Shown piece by piece: positions 27,138-43,000 of a stretch of DNA of 64,000 nt (the stretch's first letter is position 1; each line of letters opens with the position of its first letter). Under the pieces are notes generated by a model. It did no database searches and was not told where the DNA came from. It was given only the letters and a program-made list of their open reading frames with translations. Origin of the DNA: Whitmania pigra (Eukaryota; Annelida; Clitellata; Hirudinida; Haemopidae); contig JAJTWR010000254.1 in the NCBI GenBank assembly GCA_021613335.1, positions 571,501-635,500 of the forward strand, in the 5' to 3' direction. The position numbers were made by a program, and so were the translations under genes.

Positions 27138-28075
27138 GAAAATCAAGATATTCCACCTTCTTCCAAAGGGCCAAACCCTCACACAACTTGATATGACTTT
27201 TTTGCTTCTAGCCAAAATTAAAAGGGGGCAACTTGCAACAACATGAGGAGATGACATTTTTTAGTCTTTTTTAAGACTAGTCTAAATTCAAGAGGAAGGC
27301 GTTATAACTTCTCTGGCGAAAAAGAAGTATGCCGGTGCCTAAGCTAGGATACAATAGACTTGAAGATTCGAATCTATTCCGTAACTTTTTTTGCTAAAGG
27401 AGATTGTACAAAAGCAGAAGTTGGTTGATTACCTTCTAAAGTAAACTTAAAACACGTGATATTAAGTGGTGATTCATATCGAATCTTAAAATAATAAAAT
27501 ATAATTTATCGTTCCAATTATTTGCTCAATCGATTTATAAAAAGTTTTTAAAGACTGTTATTATTAATAGTTATATTTACATACATTTTTACTTTTTTAA
27601 TTGTTAAGCAATTTAATTTTTTGATGTGCTTACAATTAAATACTTCATTATCGACAACTGGATAATCACACACTACGCTTGCGGTTATTTTCGGTTGTAT
27701 GAAAAAGTTGGTTAAGATCCTAATTAATTAAGAATTGATGATGTTACTTATGGTCGATATGAAAGTCTTGCCGTCTTAAGAAACTTCAATTTTTACTAGG
27801 ATATCCTTAATTTCTGTGAAATGTAATTATGTGGAAACATTATTTTTGAATTCAACATATGTGTGTTGTCGTTTCACTCGTTAAATAATGAGATCATTAA
27901 CTAATTAAATAATTTTATGAATTTATACAGTGCAACTTTAAAAATTATTTGTAATGGCAGCTCATAACTGCCATATATGGTGGTTAACTTGAGTTTCTTA
28001 TTTCATTTATGATTTTTTTCTCGCCAATGGACCAACCCCACTTATTTCCTGATTACTCAGAATTTTAAGAGAAAT
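27138..28075. other. Spacer upstream of DIMT1
   Basis: AT-rich with no recognisable gene. It should hold the DIMT1 promoter. Confidence 0.35.
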
Positions 28076-29604
<1,529 letters not shown>

Positions 29605-29620
29605 ACTTTACTTTGCTTTT

Positions 29621-29626
29621 AATAAA
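29621..29626 (+). terminator. Likely DIMT1 polyadenylation signal AATAAA
   Basis: AATAAA lies 17 bases after the DIMT1 stop. Cleavage 10-30 bases downstream would fall inside the last coding exon of RMI2 on the other strand. Confidence 0.55.
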
Positions 29627-29629
29627 TTG

Positions 29630-30422
29630 TCAGTGGAATGTGTGTTGCATGTCTCTGACTTCTAATGGCCACATTACTTTCAAAGCTTCTTCATTATTCA
29701 GATCCTGCACTTTGATTCCCTTTACGATGGGCTGGGGGCCACTTTTGACAACTTCACCAATGACCATAATGTAACCTGGTTATAAACACATGAGCTCAAA
29801 CATTCAATGCTAAATTATGTTGCAAAATAGTTTGTTAAAATTGTAATCATCAGCCTGAAGTCAAAATATAAAACTGATATAAGCTTCTCACTATTGACTG
29901 GAGTCTTGAGTCCAGAGGCTAAAGTGTCGCTTTTTATCACTTTACACTGTCCTGTATGATCCTCCAATATAAAACTGTCTTGAGAATCCTGAGGAGAAGA
30001 AAGAAATAGTAGCTTAAAAGTTAAAGCAAGCGTTGACTTTTTCATTATGTGGCAAACCATATTATTACGAAGTGTATTCGTTTATTTTCAAAATTCGTTT
30101 ATTTTCAAAATATTTTCACACTGGTTATTTCTTATAAATAGAAAATTCTAGAAATATTAATGCCGTGAGTGCTTTTACTTCATTAGGGCAGATAAGACAT
30201 TTTAAAGCTTAAGAGATATGCACAGAGCCAAACACTTTATGGCTGGAAGGTCCTGTGACCGCGCACCCTTACTCGAATAAGCACTCCTTGAATCCAAATT
30301 AGTTGAAACGATATTCCGTCTTCCGATAACCAGACTGGAGTCTCCTTGAAGTCGTTGCTTTTTGTTACGCTTTTTAGGTGGTTTACGAAACATTTCTTGG
30401 CGGGACGAATCAATCTAGACAT
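29630..30422 (-). CDS. RMI2: RMI2, OB-fold subunit of the BLM dissolvasome
   Basis: RMI2 pairs with RMI1 and stabilises the BLM-TOP3A-RMI complex that dissolves double Holliday junctions. Three exons: 30273-30422, 29892-29988, 29630-29775, in phase, giving 130 residues (human 147). One OB-fold: FQLIWIQGVLIR matches the strand with the family's VWMQG; then SFILEDHTGQCKV; then SYIMVIGEVV and the terminal MWPLEVRDMQ, matching the human MWELEVEDL. The start is the ATG at 30422; a longer upstream frame is open but unsupported. The family call rests on short motifs in a fast-evolving protein, but order and length agree. Confidence 0.78.
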
Positions 30423-30609
30423 GTAAACATAGATAACATCCAAACAGTGGAAATAGTATAAATGCGGTCTTGCCAAGCTATTCTTATCACAGGCAATCCG
30501 TAATTACATAAAAATAAATAAAATTTTAAGTTTTATATATTTTAGGTTCATAATTTTTTTGTTATAATATAATTCTATTCATTTAATAATTTAAAACAAA
30601 ATGATGGTA

Positions 30610-30846
30610 TTAAAATATATAATCCACAATATTTTCATTGGACCTAAGAGATGCGATGCCCATCAAAACCCGACTAAACTTTCGTATATCCAGTTTGTGG
30701 TCGTGCAGCTCGATTGAGAAGCCTGCGGGATTTATGAAAAAGCAAATCCCTCGCTTTCTTAAGAAAGGTCCGCCCGCATCCAACAAACCAACGGTGATAC
30801 CCTTATCCTGATTCAGTAAACGCAAGTAAACAAATAGATGTCCATA
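30610..30846 (-). CDS. Orphan ORF with a VOC/glyoxalase-like end
   Basis: The frame opens after a stop at about 30847; the first ATG is at 30825 and the stop at 30610. It reads GLLDAGGPFLRKRG, then FFINPAGFSIELHDHK, which resembles the last strands of a vicinal-oxygen-chelate domain (a hydrophobic run, Pro-Ala-Gly, then Ile-Glu-Leu). An acceptor-like sequence precedes DKGITV, so it may be the last exon of a gene nested in UBR3, or a pseudogene. It is not part of UBR3, whose stop is at 31090. Low certainty. Confidence 0.3.
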   Translation of the reverse strand, partial: YGHLFVYLRLLNQDKGITVGLLDAGGPFLRKRGICFFINPAGFSIELHDHKLDIRKFSRVLMGIASLRSNENIVDYIF

Positions 30847-31089
30847 TTAAACACAACATCCTGTGAATAAAGAATATTGCACAAACTACCACAGAAAGAC
30901 ATAGCACCAAGAAGCTTAGTCAAATCCGGACTTTTATTGAAGGATTAAACTACTTTATCATGTTGTAACATTAACAAACTTCAGGCATGATATCATAATT
31001 TAAGCTATTCAAATCTACAGAGTTTTCCAGGAGGAAATAACGTCTTTAGTAGAGTTGGGAAAATCCCAAACTGCATCAGATAACAATTA

Positions 31090-34000
31090 TCAATTCCCAT
31101 GAATTGTCCACTGCTTGCAAAGCTGATCAAGAGAGTGTGTCAACCACATGTGATTTAGTAAATTGTATCTTTCTTTATTTAAATATAAGGGCTTCCCACG
31201 CCTTTAAAACAAAATGTTAATTTTAAATATCAACAACCAAAAGTTGATAAGTTACCTCAAGTTTTTATCCTCCTCTCCATATTTGTCGAGATACAGAGAA
31301 CCCCATAAACCCGTTCTGTGGCTTTGCATGATGATGACCAACGATGAGTTTATACCTAAGTATAATCCCGTTTTATTCCCACATTCTTCAGAATGCTGCA
31401 AGATGAAATTAGATGAAAACTAGACTACATGTTGGATGATGATAAACTGTAACAGCAATAGATACCCAAATATATTCTGGAAGTTCTTTCTTTGAGCAGC
31501 AATTGTCATTATAACAGATGAGTTTGCCACAAATAAGGCAGAGGCAAGGTTCTTTTGGAACCTTTTGGCAATCCTTGCAAGCTTCCTTCCTATGAAACTG
31601 GAACAAAGTATCAAATACTTCTGGCAATAGAATCAGGCTTGGTGTATCCCATCTGCCAGCAAGGAAACTGACAAGCTCCTATAATTGTATTGAATGAAAC
31701 ACATCATATTAATGAATATATTAGGTCATATTTACAACCTGGCCTAAACCAAGCATGGTCAGGTGGTATACAAATGATGAAGCACCACTGATGCTAAACA
31801 GAGAGCGATAAATTAAATTATAAATCATTTTCTTGCCATCCCACTGCATTAGCATAAGAAACAGTATTGATGTATGTTAGAGATAAAAAAAGTGAATTAT
31901 TTCAACCAAAACAGAAAGCAGGTCAAAAAATCAAAATTACTTTTGGTTAAAAACCACAAAAATATTTTTACAAATTTATTTAAATAAATTTTGTTTAAAT
32001 TAAATAAACAAATTAAAACTATTTAAATTTGAATTTTGTCAATATGGACACCTCATCTAAGGGCATTTTTTCAAAAAAACGAATTTACTTGTAATACAAT
32101 TTTACCCTTAATGACAGTGATAAATGTCAAACTTTAACAAAAGCATGCCTGAAATTGTTCCTAAACTTGTCAACAAGAAATTAAAAAAAAAGTGGGTGCT
32201 TATGCTACATTTCAAACTTCTTGTTTAGTCATGCTTGGCATGTGTTTAAGTGACTTTTGACTGATTTTTTTAGCAATATGTTCTCAGAAAAGACATTGGT
32301 TAGCTGACATCAGATATTGAACACCACAAGAGATTAAAAGGAAATGGGAAAAGGTCAAAGCAAACGAATAAAGTAAAGAAAAGTCGGTGTAAGAAAGTCA
32401 ATGGCAAAGTATTTGAATGCGTCTGCTTAGCTTGCCCCTAGAATCTACCAATAATAGGTCCATTGCTGCAAGAGAGCTTCTTCCTCCATAAATGACCTTT
32501 CAGGAATTTTTTTACTTTGGATGATGGATGTGCAATTGCATATGACAATGATGTTTGTATCAATGAAAATGAATCTGAAGAATGCGCCATCGAGCCTGAC
32601 CTTACATCCACAATACCTTCCCACCAAGAAGCATGGTATAAGACCTTATGTATGCCAATTCAACATCTTCATTAGATGACATATCGTTTGAATTTATCAA
32701 GGAGTCAGGACAGGATCTGGAAGACAACAGAGCAACAGAGAAAAGAGCAAAAAAACTATGAAAAGTTTTTTTAATAAATTGTAATAGCTGAGTATTTGTT
32801 CTTATATCTTCTAAGTAATAATTTGGGTTTACTATTTCCTATGGTTTAACATAGACATATTTGATATAGGGCAAAACTACTCACAGAGTCATTTTTGCTG
32901 TAAAATTTAGTGTCCCTATTATCAGTTTTTACTGTACTTAATTTCTCATGAATATTCGTGCATTTCTTGATTGACTTGAGCTGTTCGGCCCAGAAATGCT
33001 TGTTATAGCTAGGATGGAATGTAGTACTAGCTATGCTGGAGTTTACTGACCCCTGATGTAAATATAAAAGTAGTAAATAATAACATAAATTCAACCAAGA
33101 AAAACTTAATTATAAAAACAAAAAAATTTATTTTTGTATTGGCCTTAAATCCTGCTGAGACTGAAAATGAACCAAAAATTAATTTTTCTATTTTGGCAGA
33201 TGACAAAAATGATAAAATGTCAGCACTAGGAATCGACCTAGCCTGGCTTTTTTGGCAACCCCAGCACTGGGAAATGTCATAAAACATGTATAATATTATA
33301 AAAAATTTAGATAATTTTTTAAAAATGCGAATGTCTATTCCATACCTGAATCCAAGTTATCATAAAATCTCTCATTTGATGGAATAAAATCATCAGGTGT
33401 TAGTTATAAAAGCTCTTGAGAGATGCTGGGATTTGAGCTAATGGATTCACACCAAGGTCAAAGTTTTAATGACTCATCTACTGACGCCTGGTATTAATAA
33501 TTCAAGATGACTCATCACAATTCATCATAATAAACAAAATAGTCCGATACTTGGAGCACCTTTGTGGAATAAAGCTGCTCTTAAAATACTTAGACTTAAG
33601 AAACAGAAGTGTTTTCTCATTCTTTGGAAAACGTCTGACCACGAATGCCATTTAGAACTACCTTCACTATCACTTGGGTTGGCAGATGGGCCATCCATCC
33701 AACCACTATATAATAATAGCTATTAATTTTTGCAGATCACATCCAAATTTTTTTATTTTGTGCTTTTTTATGAATGAGACCTCATGGTCCACGACCCCAA
33801 ACATTCTCTCCCTTCAGTCAGAGGCCGTTTGAGGGAGGTTCCTCCCCCGACCTTAACCCGATTCCAGCTGCGCACGATTTTGGCGCTCCGTCCAACTATC
33901 TATGGTTGTATTCATCCATCCACTCTAGGTTTGCCGCTCTGCTACCAGCTAGTTCCAGAAAAGGATATCTGAAACACCTACAAGTTTCTTCTTATACTTG

Positions 34001-37000
34001 CTCTCTTGACCTATCTCTGCCTTCTCAGACACAGGCAGTTGCATAACAGGGGCGACAAATGCCAAGGGGTGGCCAAGAGGGGGACAAAAAATCTTATGAC
34101 CACTGGATACAAGGATGTTGTTTCAGCTTTTCTAAGGGGCAAACCCTTGCAAAACTTCAAGAACTGATCTTTTTCATTCTATCCTAAAATCAAGTGACTC
34201 AAAAAGACTGAATTTATCTTTAGACTTTGATTAAGATTGATAACCAAAGATAGTTAAAGAAGTAATAGTAAAAACAAGTTTTATGTGTACAAATGAGTCT
34301 TGAGATGATGTAATTACGACCAAATAACTCAATATTGATATTCATCAATGACTAGCATTGAATTAGTTTTAAAAAGTTGAAAAAAAGCAGAAAATTACAC
34401 TGTTAATACTTTATAAAGTTTCATATCTGAGCATGTATTTTGTACCCCGGCTAACCCTGGTAACTGAACCCGGGCTAAAAAGTGACCCAGGTCGATTCCT
34501 AGTCAGCACTCGGTGCCGAAACAAAATTTTGATCGTTCTCTAATGTACCGTGCGATTCATAAGTCTCTGTTTCTAAAACTAAAATAAAACAACAGTAAGA
34601 ACAAACAAATGTATTGAATTACTTTAATGTGCAACAAAATACAATAACAGTAAGAACAAATAACAAGTAATTTTGTAGCAACTGTTCAAAATATTAATCA
34701 GTGAATAATAATTAATATCAATGAGTATAAATATGTGAGTAAAAATTGTTATTGTGTTTTGTTGTTTTATTTTAGTTTTAGAGACGGAGACTTGTGAATC
34801 GCGTGGTATATCTCGTTATAATAATTAATTAATTAATACTAACTACATTGTAAACAAATAAAATCACCTTTCTCTGAGTGGTGCCAGTAGATAAGCATTT
34901 AAAATCATTACAGGTCTTCTCCACTAAAAGTTTAACTTCATCTGTAGTTAAACCTATGAATCCAGGGATATTTTTCACAACTTTCAGATGCAAGTAACTT
35001 GATAATTCTTTAAATTCAACAAGTGTGGAACCCTAAATATGACATGATTATGTAAGTCACCCCAAGAATTTAACTGAACAAAAATTACACGTTAATAAAA
35101 TAATGCTGACATGGTAACAAGGAGGTAATGAAGAAACTTCATTAAAGGAATTATACAAATAGTGGTGAGCAATAGATGAAATTCGTAAATAGGGAAGTAG
35201 GCCTTCTATCAGAAATGTTTCCAAATCTGATGTCCTTGACAAGCAAGCATCCTGTAGATTTCAATGATTTGGTTCAGATCAAATATTTCAGAATGGTATT
35301 AAATATATACCTCTGTTGTGTTAGATGAAACAACAGAAAAAATTTCAATAATAAACATCATCACATTTCCCAATTCATCGCTGTTTTTTTCCTTCCAATA
35401 AGACATTTCAAAGGGAGTTAAACTGCATGCCACGTGGGCGAGAAGTTGAATCAACTTGATATTATACAGAACCCTCACTAATGTGAAAAAATGCTCTGAA
35501 AATGTAATATTTTTGTTTTTTCCGCTCAAATTAACTGGCCTAAATATTTCCAATAATTTTACTTTCTTCAAGGTTGAATGGAAGGGCCAACAAAAACTGA
35601 ACAAAAACATCTGAAATGTCCTTCAATAATATTGGAGCATCACTGAATTCATTGTAACTTCTGAAGGAAGAAAAAACTTATAAACTATCCTCCAAAAATG
35701 CATCTCATTAACATAAATTTCTGAACCTGCTCTTGTTGGTTGTCATGTAACTCCACAAAATAGCAAGATACTCAGGACAAAACCTTTTAGATGAATTGGA
35801 AAGAACAACATAGAGTGGATCTGTACCAAACAAATAAAAGCAACAAAAGAAATAATTTGTAGTTGCATCAAAGATAGTCACAGTTTCACTAACACAAGCA
35901 TGATTTTCTGATTACTGAAGTGATGCAAAATTTCTTCTTTGAACGGATTTTCAAAAGATTTAGCTCCAAATTATTTCTTATTGGAAAAAACAAAATCACA
36001 CCACTGCACAAATTATGAACTGAAAACTGGTTCAAACCGGAGCATTGAAGCAGAGAAGTTGAAGTGATCGTGGTGCCTGTAGGACGAATTTTTTTGAAGA
36101 TCATCCATTGCTAAATTTATGGCCTGGTTCAGCTCCTTGCTTTCCTTTTGAGTGTAATTACTCAATGAGGGTTTTTATGGAATTGAAGTCAACCAAGCAC
36201 TCACATGCATCTCATGTAGGTTCACTTCTAGAAGTTCTTCAATTTGTTTGCTTTCTGTGAGTTCACAGTTGGGAATAAACCGAGTCAGAGGAAAGTTGTC
36301 TTCAATGAGAGGAAGGATGGTGTTTGATATTTGCCTACACATGGGACAGAAGAACTCTCCTTTTGTAACAAGGACAGTCATCTGATTTTGATTCTGTTTG
36401 ATAAATTTAATTGCTATTCAAAAGAACAAAACAATTTAATTTTATTCTAAGCATTAGATATATTGTAGTCCCAAAATATCATACAATTATTTTATGTAAT
36501 TCAACTTTACCTGGAGAGAATTGAAATAAGAAGTGAAGCAATCCAAGTGCATGTAATGCCCACAAGTTTGAAGATATGGTGTCTTGAACCAAAATGTTTC
36601 CTCAGTCTGAAAGCCAATTCCATTCAACCTTAATTTGCCTCAAATAAATTAATTGCAAGAAACATACCTTCTGAGAATCTCTACCAAGCAACTCATTAAA
36701 ACGTTCTATTTGTGCTAAGTAAAGCGGACAACTTTTTGAATTTGATACTCTTTGTCTTCCTAAAACTAAAAATATCAAGAATGTTTTGCTTTAAAATGAT
36801 TTAGAACTGTTTATTGTGTAAAGGAAAAAATTAAAAGTACTTGAAGTTTGGCAGATCCTAGCAGATATGCCAATCGGTCGAGTGGAAGTGGAAGGAGTGG
36901 ACACATTGCAGATGCAGCAATCATAGATTTTCCCAGGAAATTCATTGGATTCAGCTTCTAATGGCTCAGACTTGATAGTATCCACATGAGCTGCAATATT

Positions 37001-40000
37001 GTGATGTTAACGATAATGATCTTTAAACGAAGATGAGAATGAATTGCATTGTATGCAAAACAATTGCCCCACTTATCACTTCTTCAATGAACTTTTTCTG
37101 TTTTGAAGCAAAATCATTTAGCAGCCTTTGTTGCCTCAATTTGGCTTTCAACCTCCTGAAGCAGCAATAGAAACATAATGAAAGAAACCAGGCCAATCTT
37201 TCTCAAAAAAAATTCACATCGGGACATTCTTTTACACTTCGTATCTTATAGTGTAGTTGTCCCACAACTAAAGTTAAGCCCCTAGAAAAACACAATAATG
37301 TAATGCAATTTACCTGTCCTGCATGTTGTCTGATGTTCCTGCTGAACTCTTTTTAATCTCACATAATGCTATCACCTGCCTTGCACAGGCATCACTTTTA
37401 GCAGTCAATTTATCCAACACTTTTCTAATGATAAACTGTCCATCTCCTATGTGAGACTCCTTTTCTTCTGTCAAAGGTCCTGTATTTTGTGGACAAGCCA
37501 AAATTATTAAAAATTATAAAATAGGACAGAAGACATAAATTATAAATTATATTTTTGATGTTATCTAAAAATTTAAGTATAAATCATTCAAAATCATAAT
37601 CTTAATTAAAAACAACACAATATTTGTTCATCACTATTTAAACTACACTAAATTTTTAATTTATCATCCTCATTTGTGGCATCCAATGTTTTGTGCTATT
37701 TCTTACACATCTGTTTGTGGTCCAATAAGGACCTTGAATAAAACAAATAAAATTTTAAAAAAGTAAGTTTGATTTGTAAGGAAGTTTGGCAAGGAGGCTC
37801 TTTAAAGTAAATCACAACTGCTTAATATATTTTAAAAATAACTTTAATGAAAGTCATAACCACAAACTGAAGCAGACCAATTGATGTAGTTAGACTCATA
37901 ATAAAAATTATTAGTTTGTTATCAGTTTCAGAGTTTTAAGAATCAAGAACACATCCACTATGCCTCAACAGCATGATTACAAATAACTTGTAATTCAGAC
38001 CTTGAAGGAAATAAGGTTCCTTTGAAAATTTTGCATAAAGTTTGATCAACATTGTGAAAATACTCTCATTGATGGTCAAGATCTCATGCCCTGCTACAGC
38101 TTTAGAGGTTTCTGCAATAAATTTGCTATTATTTTCAACTTTGCTAGTGTATCCAATTTATCATCAAATTGGAATAGCACATAAACCAAATGCAAATAAA
38201 AATGTTCAAAAAATTACAAATCATTATGGAAATTAATTAAAGTTAACATATAAATTCTTACCTCCATCCTTCATCAGAAAGTTGAATTTGCTCAAACAAT
38301 TGTCCTCATCGCTGTGCTCTTTTGTCCTATTCAGTGTGATGGAGGGAATAACTAACAAAACATTTTCAAAGATGTCATTGCTAGAATACCAGGAAGCAAA
38401 CATTTGGTCTTTAAACTCAACACAGTGATCTGCCTTCTGGGTACATTTAAATATTTTAACACAACAGTAATACAATTGTAATTGTAATGACCATACAATC
38501 CTCACTTTGGCAGGTGCATCATGAGGCAAAGTAATAATGAGTTCAAGGAGGTGTATTGTCAAATAAATTATTGTCTCTGGAAATGACTTCACTGTTAAGG
38601 CCTATAAATAAGAATTGTTCAGTCTTGACATGAACTGAAGCTGAAAAAGATGGTTTTACCTTGTAAAGTAGCATAAATATCAAGGCATGCATGGTACTGC
38701 AGTGTAGAATTCGATACAACCCAGCCAAAGAAGGATGTAACGGTTCAGGCATCCTGAAAGGTGGCCAGAGAGTTGATGAACCTTTGTAAAGATTCTGTTG
38801 TTTTATGCTGCAAAGAAATCTCATAATTTGGAAAAATAGAATATATTTTAAATGTATCAGAAATTCATACAAGTCACAGAATCTATCATAAGAAGCTTGG
38901 AAGTCTTTTTTGTACAGAGTCCTCATCTTTACAAATAATGGATTGTATTTCTCCACCCAAACATGTGCTACAAATTCAACTAACTTCATGTATCATACAT
39001 TAGCATTAGTCATTATCATCATCAGCTGCATTTAACAAATTATTGTTTATGGAATTCATTAATTACAAATTTACCAGTAATTCTTGAACCCACCTTGAGG
39101 GACATATTTTCCTTGCTGAGGAATTGCACCGATTTCAAATACAGGTGGTTTGAAAATTGATACCTTTGAAAGTATTTGGCAGTTTCATACATTGTCACAT
39201 CATACTCCTTCATCATCATTAATATACTAGCTCTGCCACGTTTAGTCATTTGATAGCATTTGGTAGAAACTTAATGAATCAACACAGTCAATGTGAGCCG
39301 AAACTGCATTGGCAGGGCCCATCCATATCCACAATGAAAGAGCATTGAATGCTTCAAAATTTCAAGTGCTTCTTTCTACATTTCAAAAGCTCAAAGATTG
39401 AGATATGATTTCAGGAAGTGGGGGTTTGCCAATTATTTAAATCAAATAATTTTTAAAGAGGGCATTTGTGTAGGAAAGCAAGTGCGTTGGTTGTGAGGTC
39501 TAATGTGATTTCTTTGGAAAAAAACTGTTTTTGCGAGTATAGTCAGGAGTTCTTCTATGAATTTAGTGTCATTTTGTTTGCTAGAAATAAGGCTATCGAA
39601 CAGTGTAATATTTTTAACTGTTAGTACTTTGAGTTAGATAGTATTCGGAGTTTATCATTCTGATTCACTAACTCGGACTCAAACTACTATTTCTAGTCCT
39701 TTTGTGATTGTACCCCAGTGCACTGTCTGTCGACACTTTCTTTCTCTCAGACAGTTCAGACAGACCAGATCGACAAAACAAAATGCCTCTTGACCCACAA
39801 CTACTGTCATCTTACCATCCAATATCCAATCTCAGAATACTCCCAAAACTTCTAGAACGTCTCATTCTCACCTGCCTACTTACTCATCTCAACAATGTGC
39901 TATTCCCCAAAACGCATTTAGCATATCATCCGGATGAAAACTGCAATCCTAAGAGCCTAATGGCATTGGACGCTGGTCAAGTCTCCCTCCTTCTGCTTCT

Positions 40001-43000
40001 CGACATGTCCTCAATGACATCCTCATCAACAGACTGGAAAAAACATTTGCTAAACATCGTCAAACAGCACTATAATGGTTCAAGACATATCTCTCGGGAT
40101 GAAGTCAAACAATACTGTCTTCATCCTAGTACAACGTTAAACAGTACATTCAATTGGACATTCCACAGGGCTCTGAACTGGGACTAATTCTCTTTTCCCT
40201 GTAAGTTGCAGACACAGCAGGCGTCATCACCACCCATGACCTCTTCAGTCACCAGTCCGCAGACCAAATCTATGGCCACTGCAATCTTGAAGGAGTTTCA
40301 GCTCTTGTCAGTTGAGTGTTGACTTGTTTCGAGGAGGTTGTCTCACGGACATCATCCAATCGACCATGGCCCAACTCTGACAAGATGGAGGCAATATGGT
40401 TTGGATCTGCAGCCAGATGCAACAGCATTAACTCCATTAGCTTACTAGAACTAGCAGGTGTTATCATTAGCTCTTTGCAAACAGTCAGAAGCCTCAGGGC
40501 ATATCTTGACACATCCCTGATGATGAATCCTCACGTTAATCGGGTTGCTGCAGGCTTTGTGACCTCAAGGAGGCTAGACCTATGTAGTCCCACATAAAAT
40601 TGTTATGTCCCTCATAGTTCAGCTCATCCTCTCAAAGCTTGATTACTGCAATTTGATCCTTGCCAATGTCAACTGCCAGACTCTCCACACTCTTCAAGCA
40701 GTCATGAATGCGGTGGTGAGGCTCATTTGTGGTGGAAGATCTTCCAATCACATCATTCCTTTCTTGAGAGACCCCATTGACTAAAAATAGAGGATAGAAT
40801 CACCTTCAAAATCCTCCTTCTAGTCTATAAGGCCGCCACAGGCAGTGCTCCTCAATACTTTACAGAACTTCTAACAGGCTCATCATCTTGTTGTTCCTTG
40901 GTCCCGGACAGTCAAGCAGGGAGACCGGTCATTCCATGTCTGCAGACCCAGGACATGAAATTCACTTCCAACTGAAATCCGTTGTGCTCCAACAATAGAA
41001 CTGTTTAAATCATCACTTAAAACTTACCTTTTTCAACAGTCCTGTTGAATTAATTCTAGTTTTGTCTGAAAAATTTTCGTTTCATCAACTGATTTTATCC
41101 CGCTCACTCAATTGGAAGAACTAAATCGGATTTGCTTCTTGTAGTGCCAACACATCCATATGGGATCTTTACGTGCACTCAAAAAATATGTAAATTGTAA
41201 ATTTGTTTGTGTCATATAGGAATTCAAAGAATGAAACAAGCCATGTATTGACACAAAACAAATGTTGGAGAACTTGTAAATCCAGTTCAGAACATCAAAC
41301 ATCCCTTCAAAGCTTTTAAATAATCCTTAAATGGTATTAGAAAAGCCTTGGAACAGATTACACATTCACTGCACAATAAATTTGATCACATCATGACAAG
41401 ATGTTGAGTTGTTGGTACAGTGCCAGAAATATTAATATTGTTATGACATACTCTCTTTTCAACAATAACTTCCTTTTTAAATTAACATTTTAGCAATTAA
41501 ATTTTATTTAATTCCATTAGCAGGAATCATGCACATAGTTCCTGTAAATTATGCAATTTGCATCCTGAAAATAATATTGCCACAGCTTCCGGCATAGGGT
41601 TGTTTCATAACTTTCATTGCTTTCTTATTAGAAAGATCGAACAATAAATTGTCATTAAGAAATCTATGTAAAACCAAGGTGATAACCTTTTTAGGGCTTT
41701 TTAGTCAAGGCAATTAAATATGAACCGATAGAGATAAAAATGTGCAGATTGTTTTAAAAATAGAAGAAAGATTAAACAGCCAGGGACGAGTATTCAAAAA
41801 AAAATTAAAAAATCGGGAAATATTTTTAATTAATGCTTGAAAAATTTGAAGATTTTTTTATGGTAGATCTGTGTGTGCGCCAACCAGGACAGTTATATAT
41901 TTGAATTCTCCTGAAAAATATCTATCAGAATATGTATAACATGTATTTTTAATGTAGTTTTTTTAGGTTGTTGTAATAATATTTCTGTGCAAAAAATGGA
42001 TATTTGTGGAATTTGTGCTTAATTCTTAAAGAATGCAAAAAAATATATGAGCTACATTCTGAAAGGAATATGCTTCTTCCAAATTTGAGCTTTGTATGAT
42101 ATTTTAAACTTAAGTTATTGAAAAAAATGAGGAGTGTTGTAATCTTTTTTCAAGCATTGCATGTCTTGAAAAAGTCATGGCTTTCTTAATGTGGTAGCAA
42201 GTGAATGGAGATATTCAACATGAATGTGTTTTGTGTCATTTTGGAATGCTAAATATTAATAAGGGTAGAAACTAACACAAATCATACCATTGGCAAAGCA
42301 GCCTCAATTGCATTTATCCACTTTGGGTTATGACTCTCACATCTGTCAGGAATGGAGGACGTGAGTTGGCTATGGGTTCTGTCTGCCACACAGAGTAAGT
42401 TGATCAATTCATTTGGTATGAACTCATTAATATCACCTGAATGAAACAAATAAACATCTGTAATTTACTTCAATTCACTCATATCAGATTAAAATAAAAT
42501 GATCTTCTTCAATCAGTATTCTTTTTAAATCAAACTGTTCTTTTTTACTATAGATATGCTCAAAGGCAAGTGAGCAGACAGATAAAATGTTGAGCGACAC
42601 CAGGCAGGATGCCAACTCTCTTAACAGTCTGTGTGTGCTTCAAATACATCTCCCAGTTCCAATAGGAAAGACAGCATGAAAGAAGTTAGATCAGGTTTTA
42701 GCACAAGGCTTGTGAAAAAAGAAAGTTCAACAAAGACGTCACAGATTGCATCAACATCTGTCTAGAAAAGTACGGGCAAATAACAAAATCATTATTATTA
42801 TTATTAATATTGTTATTACATCCTAATGTCCAGAGGAAGCAACAAAATACAAGAGCAGAAGACAGAGGGAGATACAGCAACTCAGGTAGGAAAAGAAAAT
42901 ATTTTGATGGAAAGGCAGGTGATGACCAAAGAGAGGGTCACTCAATCTTGTGGAAAGGGGTTGAGGAATGTGCGGCTGAGATGCTCAGATAGAAGAAGTA

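Noticed and set aside
33774..34046. Proline-rich 90-codon frame in a UBR3 intron
   Set aside because: A second overlapping frame is equally open, the composition is that of a repeat, and no family resemblance is seen.
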